Source: Atherinomorus stipes (Eukaryota; Chordata; Actinopteri; Atheriniformes; Atherinidae). From it: a stretch of 64,000 nucleotides of DNA. The DNA lies in assembly GCA_023101725.1 (NCBI GenBank), contig JALJCO010007076.1, forward strand, positions 372,001 to 436,000, in the 5' to 3' direction. The translations under genes and the position numbers were made by a program. Shown here one piece after another: positions 23,601 through 61,320 of this stretch. The notes beneath the pieces were generated by a model, which did no database searches, had not been told where the DNA came from, and saw only the letters and a list, made by a program, of their open reading frames with translations. Position 1 is the first letter of the stretch. The number at the start of each line of letters is the position of its first letter.

Positions 23601-23847
23601 AGATTTAGCTGCATCAGTAAATAGTAGGAGCTAATTTTTTAGGCACAGTTGTGTTCCAAATCACAGCATCTCTAATAACAAGTCTGGAATAAGAGCAGTT
23701 TTTAATAAAATTTTAGTTCTGCTGAGGATGAAGTTTTACCTGAGAGCAGCTTGTGTGGCAATCTTCAATCCTGTCCAGGGTCGTGCTGTCTGCTGCAGCT
23801 CCAATCAAGCAGAGGTGAGACATCAGCAAGGCAAACCAAAGAGGCAT
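8803..23847 (-). CDS. il17rel: Interleukin-17 receptor E-like membrane protein, 16 exons, no SEFIR domain
   Basis: The hand-built model joins 16 exons with GT-AG introns and perfect phase, giving 1398 nt and 465 residues. Residues 1-19 form a signal peptide (MPLWFALLMSHLCLIGAAA). The ectodomain carries RLCHKDFIC (215-223), LPCLCIE (249-255), CPF (269-271) and VDPHPQLC (334-341), which match the order and spacing of human IL17RE (LPCLCIE, CPF, VDLHPQLC); IL17RC has related motifs. A cysteine-rich segment (SCNSC, HCFEQC) precedes one transmembrane helix at about 391-414, followed by basic HQRRKQK and a tail of 50 residues. No SEFIR domain is encoded before the stop, unlike signalling IL-17 receptors. 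Family membership is strong; choosing il17rel over il17re or il17rc is inference. The ATG at 23847 has A at -3 and opens the signal peptide; an in-frame ATG at 23940 would add 31 polar residues and is less likely. Confidence 0.85.
9018..9065 (-). CDS. il17rel: il17rel-like exon 15: stop-transfer basic segment
   Basis: Residues 416-431 (VHQRRKQKSEVSTKQK). Acceptor has a pyrimidine tract and ATTTTAG; donor G|GTATGACAG. Basic residues right after the membrane span fit a cytoplasmic stop-transfer sequence. Skipping this exon would also keep phase, so an isoform without it is possible. Confidence 0.7.
9453..9551 (-). CDS. il17rel: il17rel-like exon 14: transmembrane helix
   Basis: Residues 383-415. 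Acceptor CTCTACAG, donor G|GTAGGTAG. It holds the single hydrophobic span WVVLPAAVCLSGIIIVTLV onward (about 391-414). Confidence 0.85.
10108..10165 (-). CDS. il17rel: il17rel-like exon 13
   Basis: Residues 364-382 (VKRLDVKYAATVVHCFEQC), ending in phase 1. Acceptor TTGGTGCAG, donor C|GTAAGTGTG. Confidence 0.75.
10252..10311 (-). CDS. il17rel: il17rel-like exon 12: Cys-rich juxtamembrane part
   Basis: Residues 344-363 (DKRKAVDLKLAG then ESCNSCLQ). Acceptor TTCCCGCAG, donor CAG|GTATGTTT. Only one frame is open and it matches the phase of both neighbours. I see no clear match to IL-17RE here. Confidence 0.7.
11662..11693. repeat. (GT)n microsatellite
   Basis: About 16 uninterrupted GT units in an intron of the il17rel-like gene. 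Confidence 0.95.
11832..12371. mobile_element. MITE with TTAA-type ends in il17rel-like intron
   Basis: Left end TAAAGGTAGAGTCTGGAGTT; the right end on the other strand reads TTAAAGGAAGAGTCTGGAGT. The inverted repeat is about 22 bp with one or two mismatches. The left target reads GTAA, the right TTAA. Length 540 bp, no transposase. Confidence 0.75.
12899..12943 (-). CDS. il17rel: il17rel-like exon 11: HPQLC motif
   Basis: Residues 329-343 (ITFAKVDPHPQLCLK), 45 nt, phase 0 on both sides. Acceptor TTTCCTCAG, donor AAG|GTAAGC. VDPHPQLC parallels VDLHPQLC of IL17RE. Confidence 0.9.
13822..13985 (-). CDS. il17rel: il17rel-like exon 10
   Basis: Residues 274-328 (RVEELWSGISFDP to VSRGK), with a glycosylation candidate NVS. 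Acceptor CTCACAG, donor AAG|GTAAAGAC. Confidence 0.9.
14073..14127 (-). CDS. il17rel: il17rel-like exon 9: CPF motif
   Basis: Residues 256-273 (GWSAVMDAPRVQVCPFKD), ending in phase 1. Acceptor GCTCACAG, donor C|GTGAGTGG. Confidence 0.9.
14228..14299 (-). CDS. il17rel: il17rel-like exon 8: LPCLCIE motif
   Basis: Residues 232-255, 72 nt, phase 0 on both sides. Acceptor CTTCTAG, donor GAG|GTAAAG. It ends in LPCLCIE, identical to the human IL17RE motif; this is the strongest family diagnostic in the gene. Confidence 0.9.
14822..14961 (-). CDS. il17rel: il17rel-like exon 7
   Basis: Residues 185-231. Acceptor CTCTTTCAG, donor CTG|GTAAGACC. It contains DYDYHLRLCHKDFIC, which aligns with the VSVRLCH region of IL-17RE. 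Confidence 0.9.
16583..17680. mobile_element. MITE family M1, copy 2, with nested insert
   Basis: Same termini as 3904-4929 (TTAAAGCCAGAGTTGGTAAT and CCAACCCTAGCTTTAA), in the same orientation. It is split by a 466-bp CTTGGTC-rich insert at 16651-17116 that copy 1 lacks. It lies in an intron of the il17rel-like gene. Confidence 0.75.
16651..17116. repeat. CTTGGTC-rich element inserted in the M1 MITE
   Basis: Dozens of imperfect CTTGGTCT / GGTCTCGG units at both ends flank a central AT-rich segment. Comparison with the uninterrupted M1 copy (CTTCCATCCTGACAG) fixes the boundaries: here the sequence reads CTTCCATA, insert, then CTACCTGACAG. TA on both sides suggests a possible TA target duplication. 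Confidence 0.7.
18580..18624 (-). CDS. il17rel: il17rel-like exon 6 (45 nt)
   Basis: Residues 170-184 (GCSNEDLRGNVPECI). Acceptor TCCTCAG, donor A|GTGAGTAG. Phase 1 in and phase 1 out, consistent with both neighbours. Confidence 0.8.
18899..19013 (-). CDS. il17rel: il17rel-like exon 5
   Basis: Residues 132-169 (VTVENDCTEVSPNQ to TYHTP). Acceptor ATTGTAG, donor CAG|GTGAGTAC; ends in phase 1. Confidence 0.85.
19245..19351 (-). CDS. il17rel: il17rel-like exon 4
   Basis: Residues 96-131 (ESVHGVSICTSS onward). Acceptor TTTTGCAG, donor TTG|GTAATATC. The 107 nt plus the carried base restore phase 0. Confidence 0.8.
20868..21068. repeat. Hairpin element of the CCTGATTCAAAT family
   Basis: Two arms are inverted copies: TGGTCCTTGAGAG...AACACACCTGATTCA and TCAGGTGTGTTGGAGCAG...CTGGAGGACCAGA. 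Related hairpins occur at 43514-43719, 52743-52965 and 61140-61320. No coding capacity. Confidence 0.7.
21218..21855. repeat. Hairpin element split by a SINE and an A-rich tract
   Basis: The left arm (21218-21275, GTCCTGCAGG...CTCCAACG...CTGATTC) and the right arm (21795-21855, GTGTTGGAGCAG...CCTGCAGGACTGCAG) are inverted relatives of the compact hairpin just upstream. About 500 bp, an A-rich tract (21330-21440) and a SINE, separates them. Confidence 0.55.
21465..21786 (-). mobile_element. tRNA-derived SINE
   Basis: On the minus strand the element begins GGCGGCTGTGGCTCAGGTGG, with a polymerase III A box (TGGCTCAGGTGG). About 40 bases on is a B box (AGTTCAAATCC), followed by a tRNA-unrelated body with TTGTGTCCTTGGGCAAGACA. 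The far end is an AAT/ATT-rich tail. Full-length-looking; sits in an il17rel-like intron. Confidence 0.75.
22067..22216 (-). CDS. il17rel: il17rel-like exon 3
   Basis: Encodes residues 46-95. Acceptor CTCGTGTAG, donor G|GTAGGAAA. It contains candidate N-glycosylation sites NNTS and NIS and several cysteines of the outer ectodomain. Confidence 0.8.
22631..22658 (-). CDS. il17rel: il17rel-like exon 2 (28-nt mini-exon)
   Basis: Encodes GLNCKTKSN plus one base. Acceptor CCTGCAG, donor GTGAGTATGG. Accepted because both splice sites are strong and it restores phase between exons 1 and 3. Confidence 0.75.
23740..23847 (-). CDS. il17rel: il17rel-like exon 1: start and signal peptide
   Basis: Residues 1-36, phase 0 at the end. 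Donor CAG|GTAAAAC. It encodes the signal peptide and the first mature cysteines (EDCHTSCSQ). Confidence 0.85.
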
Positions 23848-26779
23848 TTTCAACAAGTCAGCACTGGAAACAAACTTCTGCTGCTTCAAGTTTCTAGCTA
23901 TTCTTTCTTTTTTATCTTTCTTTCCAGCTCTGATGAGCAATACAGCCAGATGAGGTTTGAATAGAGACTAAAAGAAGGTGATGATGGTGATCCAGATGGA
24001 GAGAGTAAGCAGACTGAGTAAGTCCTGCTGAAAGCAAATATTTGTCAGGGGGAGGCGGAGCTTTGTGACATAGAAACACCAGATCTTTTTCTCTTTAGAA
24101 GTCCTTCCAATAAGGTTTAAATGTTTTGTTCCAATCATTGAAGTCCCACATCCTCTTACCTTCTTCCCTCTATTTATCTATGTGGCACTTACTGTATGAC
24201 GCATGTTTATCAGAAACTCTTGTCTCATAACACTTTCACTCAAGTCTTAATTATCTTGCTCTGACATTTAAGTCTTTGGTGCACTTCCTCTTGGTTTTGA
24301 GTTTCCACTGTCCTGTTACATAAAAAAAAAACACAAAGAAAGGCTGGAAGGTTGACAATTACCCTTGGGAGTTATAGTCAGCTCATTTCATTTTGAAAAA
24401 TTGCCATTTTTCAAGTTTAGACGCCAAAAAATGAACAGTTTTGAGTTTGCAGATGTAGCATGTGCATCTGCGGTTATGCGAATGATTTTTTTATGTTCAC
24501 TCAGAGGGGGGAAAAAAGTCCAAGATTCCCTCCTGAGAGAAAGTGAAAATTGATGTTGAGGGAGACCACCGTGTTGCAGTTGCCACCACAACTAACACAG
24601 CTGTGGCATTCCATTGACATGTGATTCCTTATCTCCTCCCCCATTCATTTAACAATACTTGTAATTCCCCCATAACGGCATTATCATTTTCCATTCCTCA
24701 TGATTTACACATGCTTTCTTAGTCATGGCTTGTACAGAGCTGGGGGCAGGATGAACTGTTTAAGTGAGGAGTCACCACAAAACTACAATGTCATCTGGAA
24801 CTTCCTACAGCCCTAATGCTGGGAAGGATGTGTACACCTTTTAGCTATTTTAATTGCACTCAATCACTGCGCAACTGCATTTAGGTCAAGATGAGTGATT
24901 GTTAAAGAAGGAGATCCACTTGTTTTTCTCAGGAAGCCACAGCTTCTTTTTTTAAATGCAACACTGTGCAATGACATCTACATGCAAGATCATAAAAGGT
25001 AGAAAACATCAGAACAAGTAAAGCTGATTATCACCAGTCCAGACAAAGCTCATGATTCATCACTATAAAAGGAGACCGACTTTTTTTTTCTTTCCTTTCT
25101 TTTTTTTAATGTAAACAAAATAGTAGTAGTAGCAGTGCACATTGTTTCTTCTCAAGGAAATGCTTTAAGGACCAAAAAAACAAAGATGCTATCTCACATG
25201 TGTCTAAGAATAACTTGGCTACAACTGAACCAATGACTGTGTCAAACCAGTTGAGAACAGGACATGATTTCCCACACACAAGCATAAGTCAGGTTAAACA
25301 CTTTGTCAGGCAGCAGTTCACAAAGAAAAACCTAAACAAAGAGCAGACATATAATTAGTGTGCACATCTGAAGAAAGATCACATACCAACACAGCAGTCC
25401 CTCATGGCGCTCGGCATTCTTAGTATGGCTTGTAGGTAGGGGGACTACAACGGTTTACTGAACTATTTCACAGAAGAGTACACAAGGCATTAAGCATTTC
25501 CAGTAAATGCCCTTTAAAAAAAAAGAAAGAAATACCTTTTAGTGTCTTGACAATATCATGAGTGACATTTGCAGATCCTCATTGATGTAATAGCGCTCTC
25601 TACTGGAGTTCAGTATGTATAACATTACAGTATGACTTTTTTTTCCTACTTTGATACTTGAATCTACAGAATTCTACAAAATCAAGGAATTTTTTAAAGT
25701 TTTTATCCATATAGTTTTGCCTCATTACTTGAGACTAGCTGCCTCTATAGCTTATAAGGTGTAGCCCTGTATAGGGGAGGCTGAGACACATTAAAATGAC
25801 TCATATTGGAAGAAGATGAATTACTTTAAAGTGGGTCAAGGTCAAAATAATATATAAAAAATGTGACTAAGGTGTGGCTGATTGAGAGGAGAGTGTGACC
25901 ACAATCCAGGTCTTGGGGGAAACCATCCACCAGAAGCAAATCCCTGCAGAGCTGCCAAAGGGCGCACCATTCCCAGCTCAGCACCTACACTCTGATTTGC
26001 ATGCTTGATTAACCCACAGCGCAGCAGTGATAACAATAAGTTTGTAAACTCATTTTTTAAGGAAAGAAAAAAATATGGTGCAAGTTTACTGACCCAGAAT
26101 CAGATAGGTGCTGTCTGTCCCAATAATTCTGCTAAACGTGCCAAGCTGGCCTCTTTAGATATTACCACCTACTGTAGAACCACAGCTCCCTTCACAAAGA
26201 TAAGCCTAAAAACAGCTTTATTACCATGTAACTAATTAAGTTATTTAGGTGCAAACTGTATACAGTTATGAGGGAAAACAAGTGCATCCTCATTCAAATC
26301 AAAGATATTATTTATCTGAACATAACTATAATCTAAAATCCACTTCACCCCTATGAGTCTTAAAGTTTGTTAAATACAACCTGAGATTGAGAATAACAGA
26401 TGATGGATGATGTCTGGGGCATTTAGGTGTATGCTATCACATCAAAGATGAATCAGCAATGATCTTAAAGAAGCAGCTGTTGCTTACTATCAATCTGGGA
26501 GGGGTTACAGTACAGAATAAGACTGTTTCCAAGAATCTGTAGTACATCATAATAAAGTAAGTGGGTTTCTGCACAAAAGAAGAAAATTTAAGACACATCT
26601 GCAAATCTCCTCAGGAGTGGAAACGCCTGCAAGTTCACTGCAAGGTTTGATCAATGTTGAGATAAATTGCTAAAAACCCAAGGGCTTCATCTCAAACACT
26701 ACAGGTCACAGTTAGGATGCCAAATGTTGAGGTCTATATGACAGATATTACAGGGACCATGAAAGCCCCTTAAACATCG

Positions 26780-27565
26780 GAATGGGGCAGAAAGGTGGCT
26801 TTGAAAGTGTCATGATTGTTGGTGCGAGACAAGCTGGTCTGAGTATTTCAGAATCTGATTAAACTGCTACTTAGATTTTCAATCAAAACCATCTCCAGAG
26901 TTCATAGAGAAGAGGACAGAGAATAGGCAGACTGGTTGGAGATGGTAGAAAAAGAGAGAAAAAGAAACGGGAGCTCAAATAACCACTCCTTAAAAAAAAC
27001 ACACACATCTGTGAAAACTGGATGATTCAAGATTTGAAAAATGTTGCCTGGTCCGATGAGTCTCCATTTCTTCTGCAACATTCAGATGGTAGAATCAGAA
27101 TTTGGCATAATCAGCATGAAAACATGGATCCATCCTGCTTTGTATCAATAGTTCAGGCTGGTTGTGGTACAGCCTAATGGTGTGGGGGATGTTTTCTTGG
27201 CACACTTTAAGCCATTTAAAACCAAGTTAACTTTTTTTTTTTTTTTCAAACACCACAGCAACACCTGATTATTGTTGTTGACCATGTCCATTCCTGCATG
27301 AACAAAGTGTACCCATCTTTTGATGCCAACTTCCAGCTGGATAATCATGTCACAAAGCTGAGAAAGTCAGAAAAGTTCACAAAAAGATTCTCATCATGAA
27401 TATGTATAACCAATTAATTTGCAGCAACTGTGAGATGCTATCATGTTAATATGGAACAAAATCTCTGAGGAATGTTTCCATCACCTTGTTGACTCAATGC
27501 TATGAAGAGTTAAAGACGTATAGGCAAAAGGTGAGCTGACCTGGTACTAGTAAAGTCTACCTACA
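26780..27565 (+). pseudogene. Decayed Tc1-like transposase
   Basis: Broken translation fragments follow a typical Tc1 transposase in order: an N-terminal SVMIVGARQAGLSIS helix-turn-helix start (about 26810), CLVR then a serine-rich segment matching the WSDES region (about 27047), MVWGMFSWHTL (about 27178), IIVVDHVHSCMNKVYPS (about 27264) and the C-terminal ISEECFHHLVDSM (about 27460). Many stops and frame changes interrupt it and the central part is shortened. It is a different lineage from the intron 6 element. No intact terminal repeats were identified. Confidence 0.75.
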
Positions 27566-27763
27566 GTAAAGGGACCTACTAGTGCAAACAATGACATGAT
27601 AAAATATATCATGTGCTGTATGGGTGGCACATGAATATACATATATATATACTCTTTATAATTTTCCAGAAATTATGAATTGATTAGAATAGTCATGTAA
27701 AACGTGACAAAAAATTACAAAAACAAAACAACAAACAGTGTACATTTATGGTTCTGCATTGAA

Positions 27764-27905
27764 GCGGTTTTGTAGGTTGACCAATAACCTGAAGGTTGGT
27801 GGTTCGAAACCAGCTTCACCAGTCAATCTGTTGTTGTGTCCATGGGCAAGATACTTTCCTCCAGTGTCAGCATCATTGGTACGGTATATGAATGTCTAAA
27901 CCATC
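27764..27905 (+). mobile_element. SINE fragment (tRNA-derived)
   Basis: Contains a B-box-like GGTTCGAAACC and then TTGTTGTGTCCATGGGCAAGA, the same body motif seen in the SINE at 21465-21786. The A box is degenerate and the tail is lost. Confidence 0.55.
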
Positions 27906-28559
27906 ATTGTTCAAATTCTGTTTTTTTTTTCTTCCCCCAATTACTGATTTTTCATTAATTCCGCCTCATATTTTTACGTTAATAAGCTATTCAATAGCCC
28001 ATTTCTTAACTTTATAATTTACTCATTCATTCAGTCAAGCTGTTTCTTTGTTTGTGACACTCCTATCACTGATAGACCAGTTTACCTTTAACCTGCTCTC
28101 AGCTGCTTTAAGCTGCTCACCCCGCGCTGTAAGAAATAGTTTCTGTACCAAGTAGCTACTTGTACGTCTTGAATCATTTTGAAAATGCCATAACTTTAAA
28201 TAATTGCGTAACATGAGCAGTATGAGCTGCCTAAACTGCTTAAGCTGCGAAAGCAGTTTTCTTGAAAAAGAAATAAATAATTGCGGGGGGGATAATCATA
28301 AAATCTAACCCCCATGTGCACCGAATCCATTGGCTAATTACGTTTAATTAAAATATCAAAACAGGAGGGGAAAAAAGACAATTTATTTTATGTAGCGCAG
28401 CTCTATTTTTATTATTTGAAAATTACCTTGATGACTAATAGCCTGAAGCTTATCCATCCATACTATGGATCTTTTTTGCAGTGTGCATCCATGATGCATC
28501 ACATGACCCGTTAATCTTCTGAGTATTTCCGCTTTCCCGACTGCCGAGCTGTTATCAAT

Positions 28560-28830
28560 GACTCCATGGAGGTGTACCCACAGCATCACTGCTGTGGCCA
28601 CCATCCTCCTCCTCTCTGGCTGCGGCGGATGATTTTTTCCCCCCCCTTTTCATTTTTATTTAAGGCTCTGAATGAATGACACCTTAAGCACCTGAAGGCT
28701 TCCTCATCCTCCGCCTTTTTTATTTCCACCAAGCCTGTCGTCGATCAGCGAGCTGGGGGGCAATCCGGGTAAAGGGAGCCGCGGCGCTGCGCACCGGCCG
28801 ACGGACACCCCGCCGCGGCGCGGCACCAAC
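28560..28830 (+). promoter_or_regulatory. ppm1h: CpG-rich promoter and 5' UTR of ppm1h
   Basis: GC and CpG density rise sharply from about 28740 into exon 1 (CCGCGGCGCGGCACC, GCGCACCGGCCGACGG) against an AT-rich background. No TATA box is obvious, which fits a CpG-island promoter. The transcription start cannot be fixed from sequence. Confidence 0.65.
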
Positions 28831-57062
<28,232 letters not shown>

Positions 57063-60000
57063 TTAGCAGAGAGGCTGCAGCTCAAGGACCTCAACAACCT
57101 GAACCAACAAGGCTTTTTCTAAGTCCTGAACTTCAAATACCCCTTTCAGCTTTTTGCTTTTTCTTTTGTTGGGCTTCCTTTTGATGAAAATCTTGGAGAA
57201 CCCAGGTTCTGTCGGTGCTTCATTTCTCTGTTGTAGGAAAATGTTGATGTTTCCCACAGCAGTCCCCCAGCTGACGAGCATGACTATCCCCAAACATCTG
57301 CAGAGATGTCAAAACTAAAACGAGGAAATGTCCTTTTGAAAAGAAGAAAAGCTTCTCTTTTCCGCTTGTTGTACTGTATTCTCCCTCTTTCTTCCCTTCC
57401 TTTTTTCCCCCAGTCTCTCATACTGTACAGTCGACTTGTCTATTTAACAGAAATACCTCCTTTGTCTTGTGAACATGGACCAAGCTGACAGGTCAGCTGT
57501 TTTTTTCTGTTTTGCCACAATGTGGCATTGAAAAGATTCATTTACTGCTACCAGTTTGCCGAACAAATGAAAGAAGTGACAGTACGGGGGCAGAAGAATG
57601 GAGACTGGAGGTTTTTCACCATAGCAGGATTATTCCTTATGGAAGAAAATTACATGAAGCCCATGCGGGATGAACAAATGAACACTGTCATGAAAATAAA
57701 TGAACAATGTTTGATAAGAAAATATCTAAGTCATGTTAACATTGAAACAGGAAGAAAAACCACCGTTGCAGTACAAGTCATTTGATCAAACTTAAAAAAT
57801 TATTTCAAAAATTAAATTGGTTTATTCTATGTTTGTTTTATGAACTAACATGGGTTAGCTTACCTTAACAACAAAATAAGAACATTTAATTTATTCCTTT
57901 ACTTTTGGCCAAAAGTAAAAAGAGTATAGAAAGTACTTTCATAAAGGACAGACACATAGCTTAGCTTAGCTTAGCTCAGCACTGAGACTTGAGCAAAAGG
58001 AAATGGTTAAACTGGCTGTGGCCAAAAACAAAAATGATCTCCATAACCTGTAAAGTTGGCATTTATGTCACATCTAAAAAGGTATGAACTCTGTATTTTG
58101 AGAACAGCTTTTGAGCCCCACTGTTATTTTTCTCTTTCATTTATCGTGCTATCCTAAGCTAACAGCTTTATGCATTACTCCAGTACTTCCTAACTTAAGC
58201 CCGCTCGTTTGTCCCCTGTCTTTCATTATTGGATGATTTGATTAATCCAGGTGTGCCTGCCCTCGGTCTTAAGTTCAGGAAGTGGTGGGGTTGTGCATAA
58301 AGCCCATTAATATTGAGAATTAAGTTTATTTTTTTGTCTAACTTTTCAAAAATAAAACATTTCTTTACATGTTTAATTGAATTCAGAATTGTCAAGTAAT
58401 TTTCTCAAACCAATTAAAACAAAGCATCAAATCAAATGACTTGTACCTTAGTGTAGTTGCACTTTAGAAGCCACCAGAAGTCCCTGCAGCAGGGAAGATC
58501 AAATAACTCAGAAAAAAAAAGGAATACAATCAAGCCTAATTAAAATGTCTGGAAGCTTTCTTCAGCTTTGCATGTTTCATAAGCTTCAAATGCAGTGAAA
58601 TGGCATACTATGCTTGGATGTAGCGCTTTATGACATGCAGTGACTTATTGTGGGCCTGGGGGAAGCAATGGTGCAATGGTTTTAACTGCTGTTTGTTTTA
58701 TATGGACTGGATTTGTATTTATGTCATGTATCAAACTATTGGTGATCATGTTATTTGTTTGTAAATGTGGAGAAAAATATGCATAGAAATATATACTTCT
58801 TTTTACTTTTATTTAAAAGTTATGATACTCCTTGGCATGTTGCATAAAGACTAAGGAAGGGAGTGAACTGGAACAACACTGGTATGTTTAAAACCAAATC
58901 ATGTGATGTCTGTTACTTTTTTGTAGTTTTTTTTTTCCTACTGGACATTTGGAAAGTGAAATGAGTGAGTTTGCCGCATAACTGCCTAATTGAAACTGAC
59001 ATGCAGGTAACTGAATTTACTTTGAGATGATAAATTTCAAGCTCAAACCATGGATTGGTTGCAAAATATTATAGGGGGCGTATTATGCTGTTCCAAATTC
59101 TGTCATGATGTTCAACTGCAAGATGTGCATATTAAAATGAGAAGTGTTTCTGAAACTATCTGTAAAAATAGGCACCCCTAAATGAAAGAGGGTGTTTTTT
59201 TTAAGCAGAGGCTTCTGCAAAGCCAGTCATTCAAAAGAAAGTGGGTTTTCAAAAATTAAGCTAATGTTTATGGCAGAAGAAGAGTTAAATTAGTAAGTGT
59301 TTAAAGGAAACTGAATTAAAACGACTACATAAGTGCTGGAAACTAACACAATGTCCTGTTTAAAGCAAAGACACGTTTTAGCAGAATACTGAAACAAAAG
59401 AAGTAGGCCCTATATTTGATCATTTCCTGTCGTGGAAGTAGTTTTGGAGTTACGCAGGTTTACTTTTTGGCTGGACTGTGAGGTGTTTATGTGTCTCCAA
59501 AGTTCATAGAAGTCTTTCCCAATAAGAATACTAAAGAAAATCTGTAACCCTTTTATGTCTGTACTGGGAATTATAGCTAGCAGCCACCTTAGCCTTGCTT
59601 AGCTTAGCTTAATGGAAATAAAAAAAAATTTTTAAAGGCTTTGCATAAAAGTAACAAACACTATTGGTGACGCTGAAGCACACTAACATTTTAGATGGTT
59701 TTCTTTTAAATTTTTCCAAAACTAAAGAGTATAAAACTACTTGCTTTTTTTAAGCGGTAAACATAAAGAGACATTACATCACACAACTATCCTGACTGGG
59801 TTTTAAGCTAGGCTAACCAACTGCTGGCTCTATCTCCTTATTGATTCAACAGACTTAAATGCGGTGTCATTTTACATTGGACTTCTAAATCAATAAGCAT
59901 ATTTACCCAAAAAAATAATAATACTTTGCTTTCAGCCACATAGCATATGTGCCATTATGCTGCACTGGCTATTTATCTTATTCATTTGAAGTTTTTAGCA

Positions 60001-60970
60001 AACAACAATTAGCTATATTTCTTCTAGCAACATATACGTTTCCAAAGCCCATTCCAGGCAGTGTTGTTCACTCCTTGAAATATTTTTTTTAATTTAACAG
60101 TGATGTATATTTTGCTGCAGTTGTTCGTCTTTTGCAGTTTTTCAAACTTGCTTGCATGTCTGTTTTGTATTTTTTCATGTCTGCTTTGCTTTTTGTGTTC
60201 AAACATTTCTGATGCTTTGAGCGTTGCTTTGCATGCCTCTCAATTCAATGATACCAAAAGGGAATGATTTTGACATGTTGAGGCAACATCCGATCGGTAT
60301 GTGTTGAATGTTTATCCTTCTACCTTTCAGAATCATTGTTATGTGATTAAGCCTTTTTTTTCTCTTAGATGAATGTTTTCTTAAAATGTGCTAATAGATT
60401 ATTTATCTTTTCATCTCGTTGTGCCACCTAACTGCTGCTCATCAACTCAGGTTCAACTATTGTCTAGTTAAAGACCTGTTATGTGGGGTTTTCTAAAGGC
60501 ATTGAGTCCACCATGATGGTTTGTTAGTTCCTCTACATTTGATAGCTCATAGAAAGCTAAACGAACTTTTTCTTTTTTTTGTCCTTTCAGCCTGACGTTG
60601 ATTTCTTGCTGTATTGTGAACCTTGTCACTGCTGTGAGGTTTTTTTTTTTTTGTTTTTTTTTTCCACTGTAGACTATAGAGCTGGATATGGGGAAACTTG
60701 TAGAGTTGGGAATTTCATCTGTAGCAAGGACAAACTTTGAAGGTTGATTGGGGATTGTTTCTAAGTGACCATTATGCTACCCTCAGTCGCTGTTTGTGAA
60801 TGTGAGATGTACATTTTGTATTAGAAAGAAATGTTATTAAGTCAAAAAGAAATATTTTTAATGTTTCCTTGTGCAACTCTGACTTTGGAAGGAGAAAACC
60901 AATGTTTACCTATGTTGTTTCTTATCCAAAAAACATGAAAACGGACAATAAATGTTAAAAAATCAGTGTA
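57063..60970 (+). other. ppm1h: Long 3' UTR of ppm1h
   Basis: About 3.9 kb of AT-rich non-coding sequence from the stop to the distal polyadenylation signal, comparable with the long 3' UTR of mammalian PPM1H. An earlier AATAAA (58351-58356) could give a shorter form. The 87-codon frame at 57522-57785 has no recognisable domain. Confidence 0.6.
60947..60952 (+). terminator. ppm1h: Distal polyadenylation signal of ppm1h
   Basis: AATAAA within GGACAATAAATGTTAAA, with a second AATAAA at 60975-60980. Sequence upstream is T-rich. Site use is inferred. Confidence 0.5.
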
Positions 60971-61139
60971 AAAAAATAAAAATTGTTTGAAAAATGCAGC
61001 TGTTACCTTTCCCTTGACAAGGGACAGTCAGTTATTCTTGCTTTAAAACCCATTATTCCCACTGGTTTTCATACAGCCTTTAAGTCAGTTTTTCCAGTTC
61101 CGTAGGTGAGTTCACAAGATGTTCTAGTAATAAAGCACT

Positions 61140-61320
61140 ACCCAAGTCCAGTCCTCAAAAGCTACTTTCCTGCAACTTTTAAGCATACATTCACCAACAC
61201 ACCTGAATCAAATGATTGAATTTCCTCATACACTTGACATTCAGCTCTCCAAAGGCCTAACGAGCCGTTAATTTGATTCAGGTGTGACGGAGAGCGACAC
61301 AACTAAAAGTTGCAGTGATA
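61140..61320. repeat. Hairpin element of the CCTGATTCAAAT family
   Basis: Contains CCCAAGTCCAGTCCTCAAAA and ACACACCTGAATCAAATGA, with the partner arm TTTGATTCAGGTGTGACGGAG...AAAGTTGCAG. The outer right arm is eroded. Lies just past the ppm1h 3' end. Confidence 0.65.

Larger units (their letters stand above)
24000..28560. other. Intergenic gap between divergent genes
   Basis: Lies between the 5' end of the il17rel-like gene (minus) and the ppm1h promoter (plus). Apart from the decayed Tc1 transposase (26780-27565), a SINE fragment (27764-27905) and short A/T runs I see no feature. Its left end should contain the il17rel-like promoter, but I cannot point to a convincing TATA or CpG cluster. 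Confidence 0.5.

Noticed and set aside
23713..23940. Upstream ATG at 23940 as start of the il17rel-like protein
   Set aside because: It would place 31 basic and polar residues before the signal peptide. The ATG at 23847 has A at -3 and opens directly into a canonical signal sequence.
57522..57785. 87-codon frame in the ppm1h 3' UTR
   Set aside because: No recognisable domain, no splice evidence, inside the long 3' UTR.
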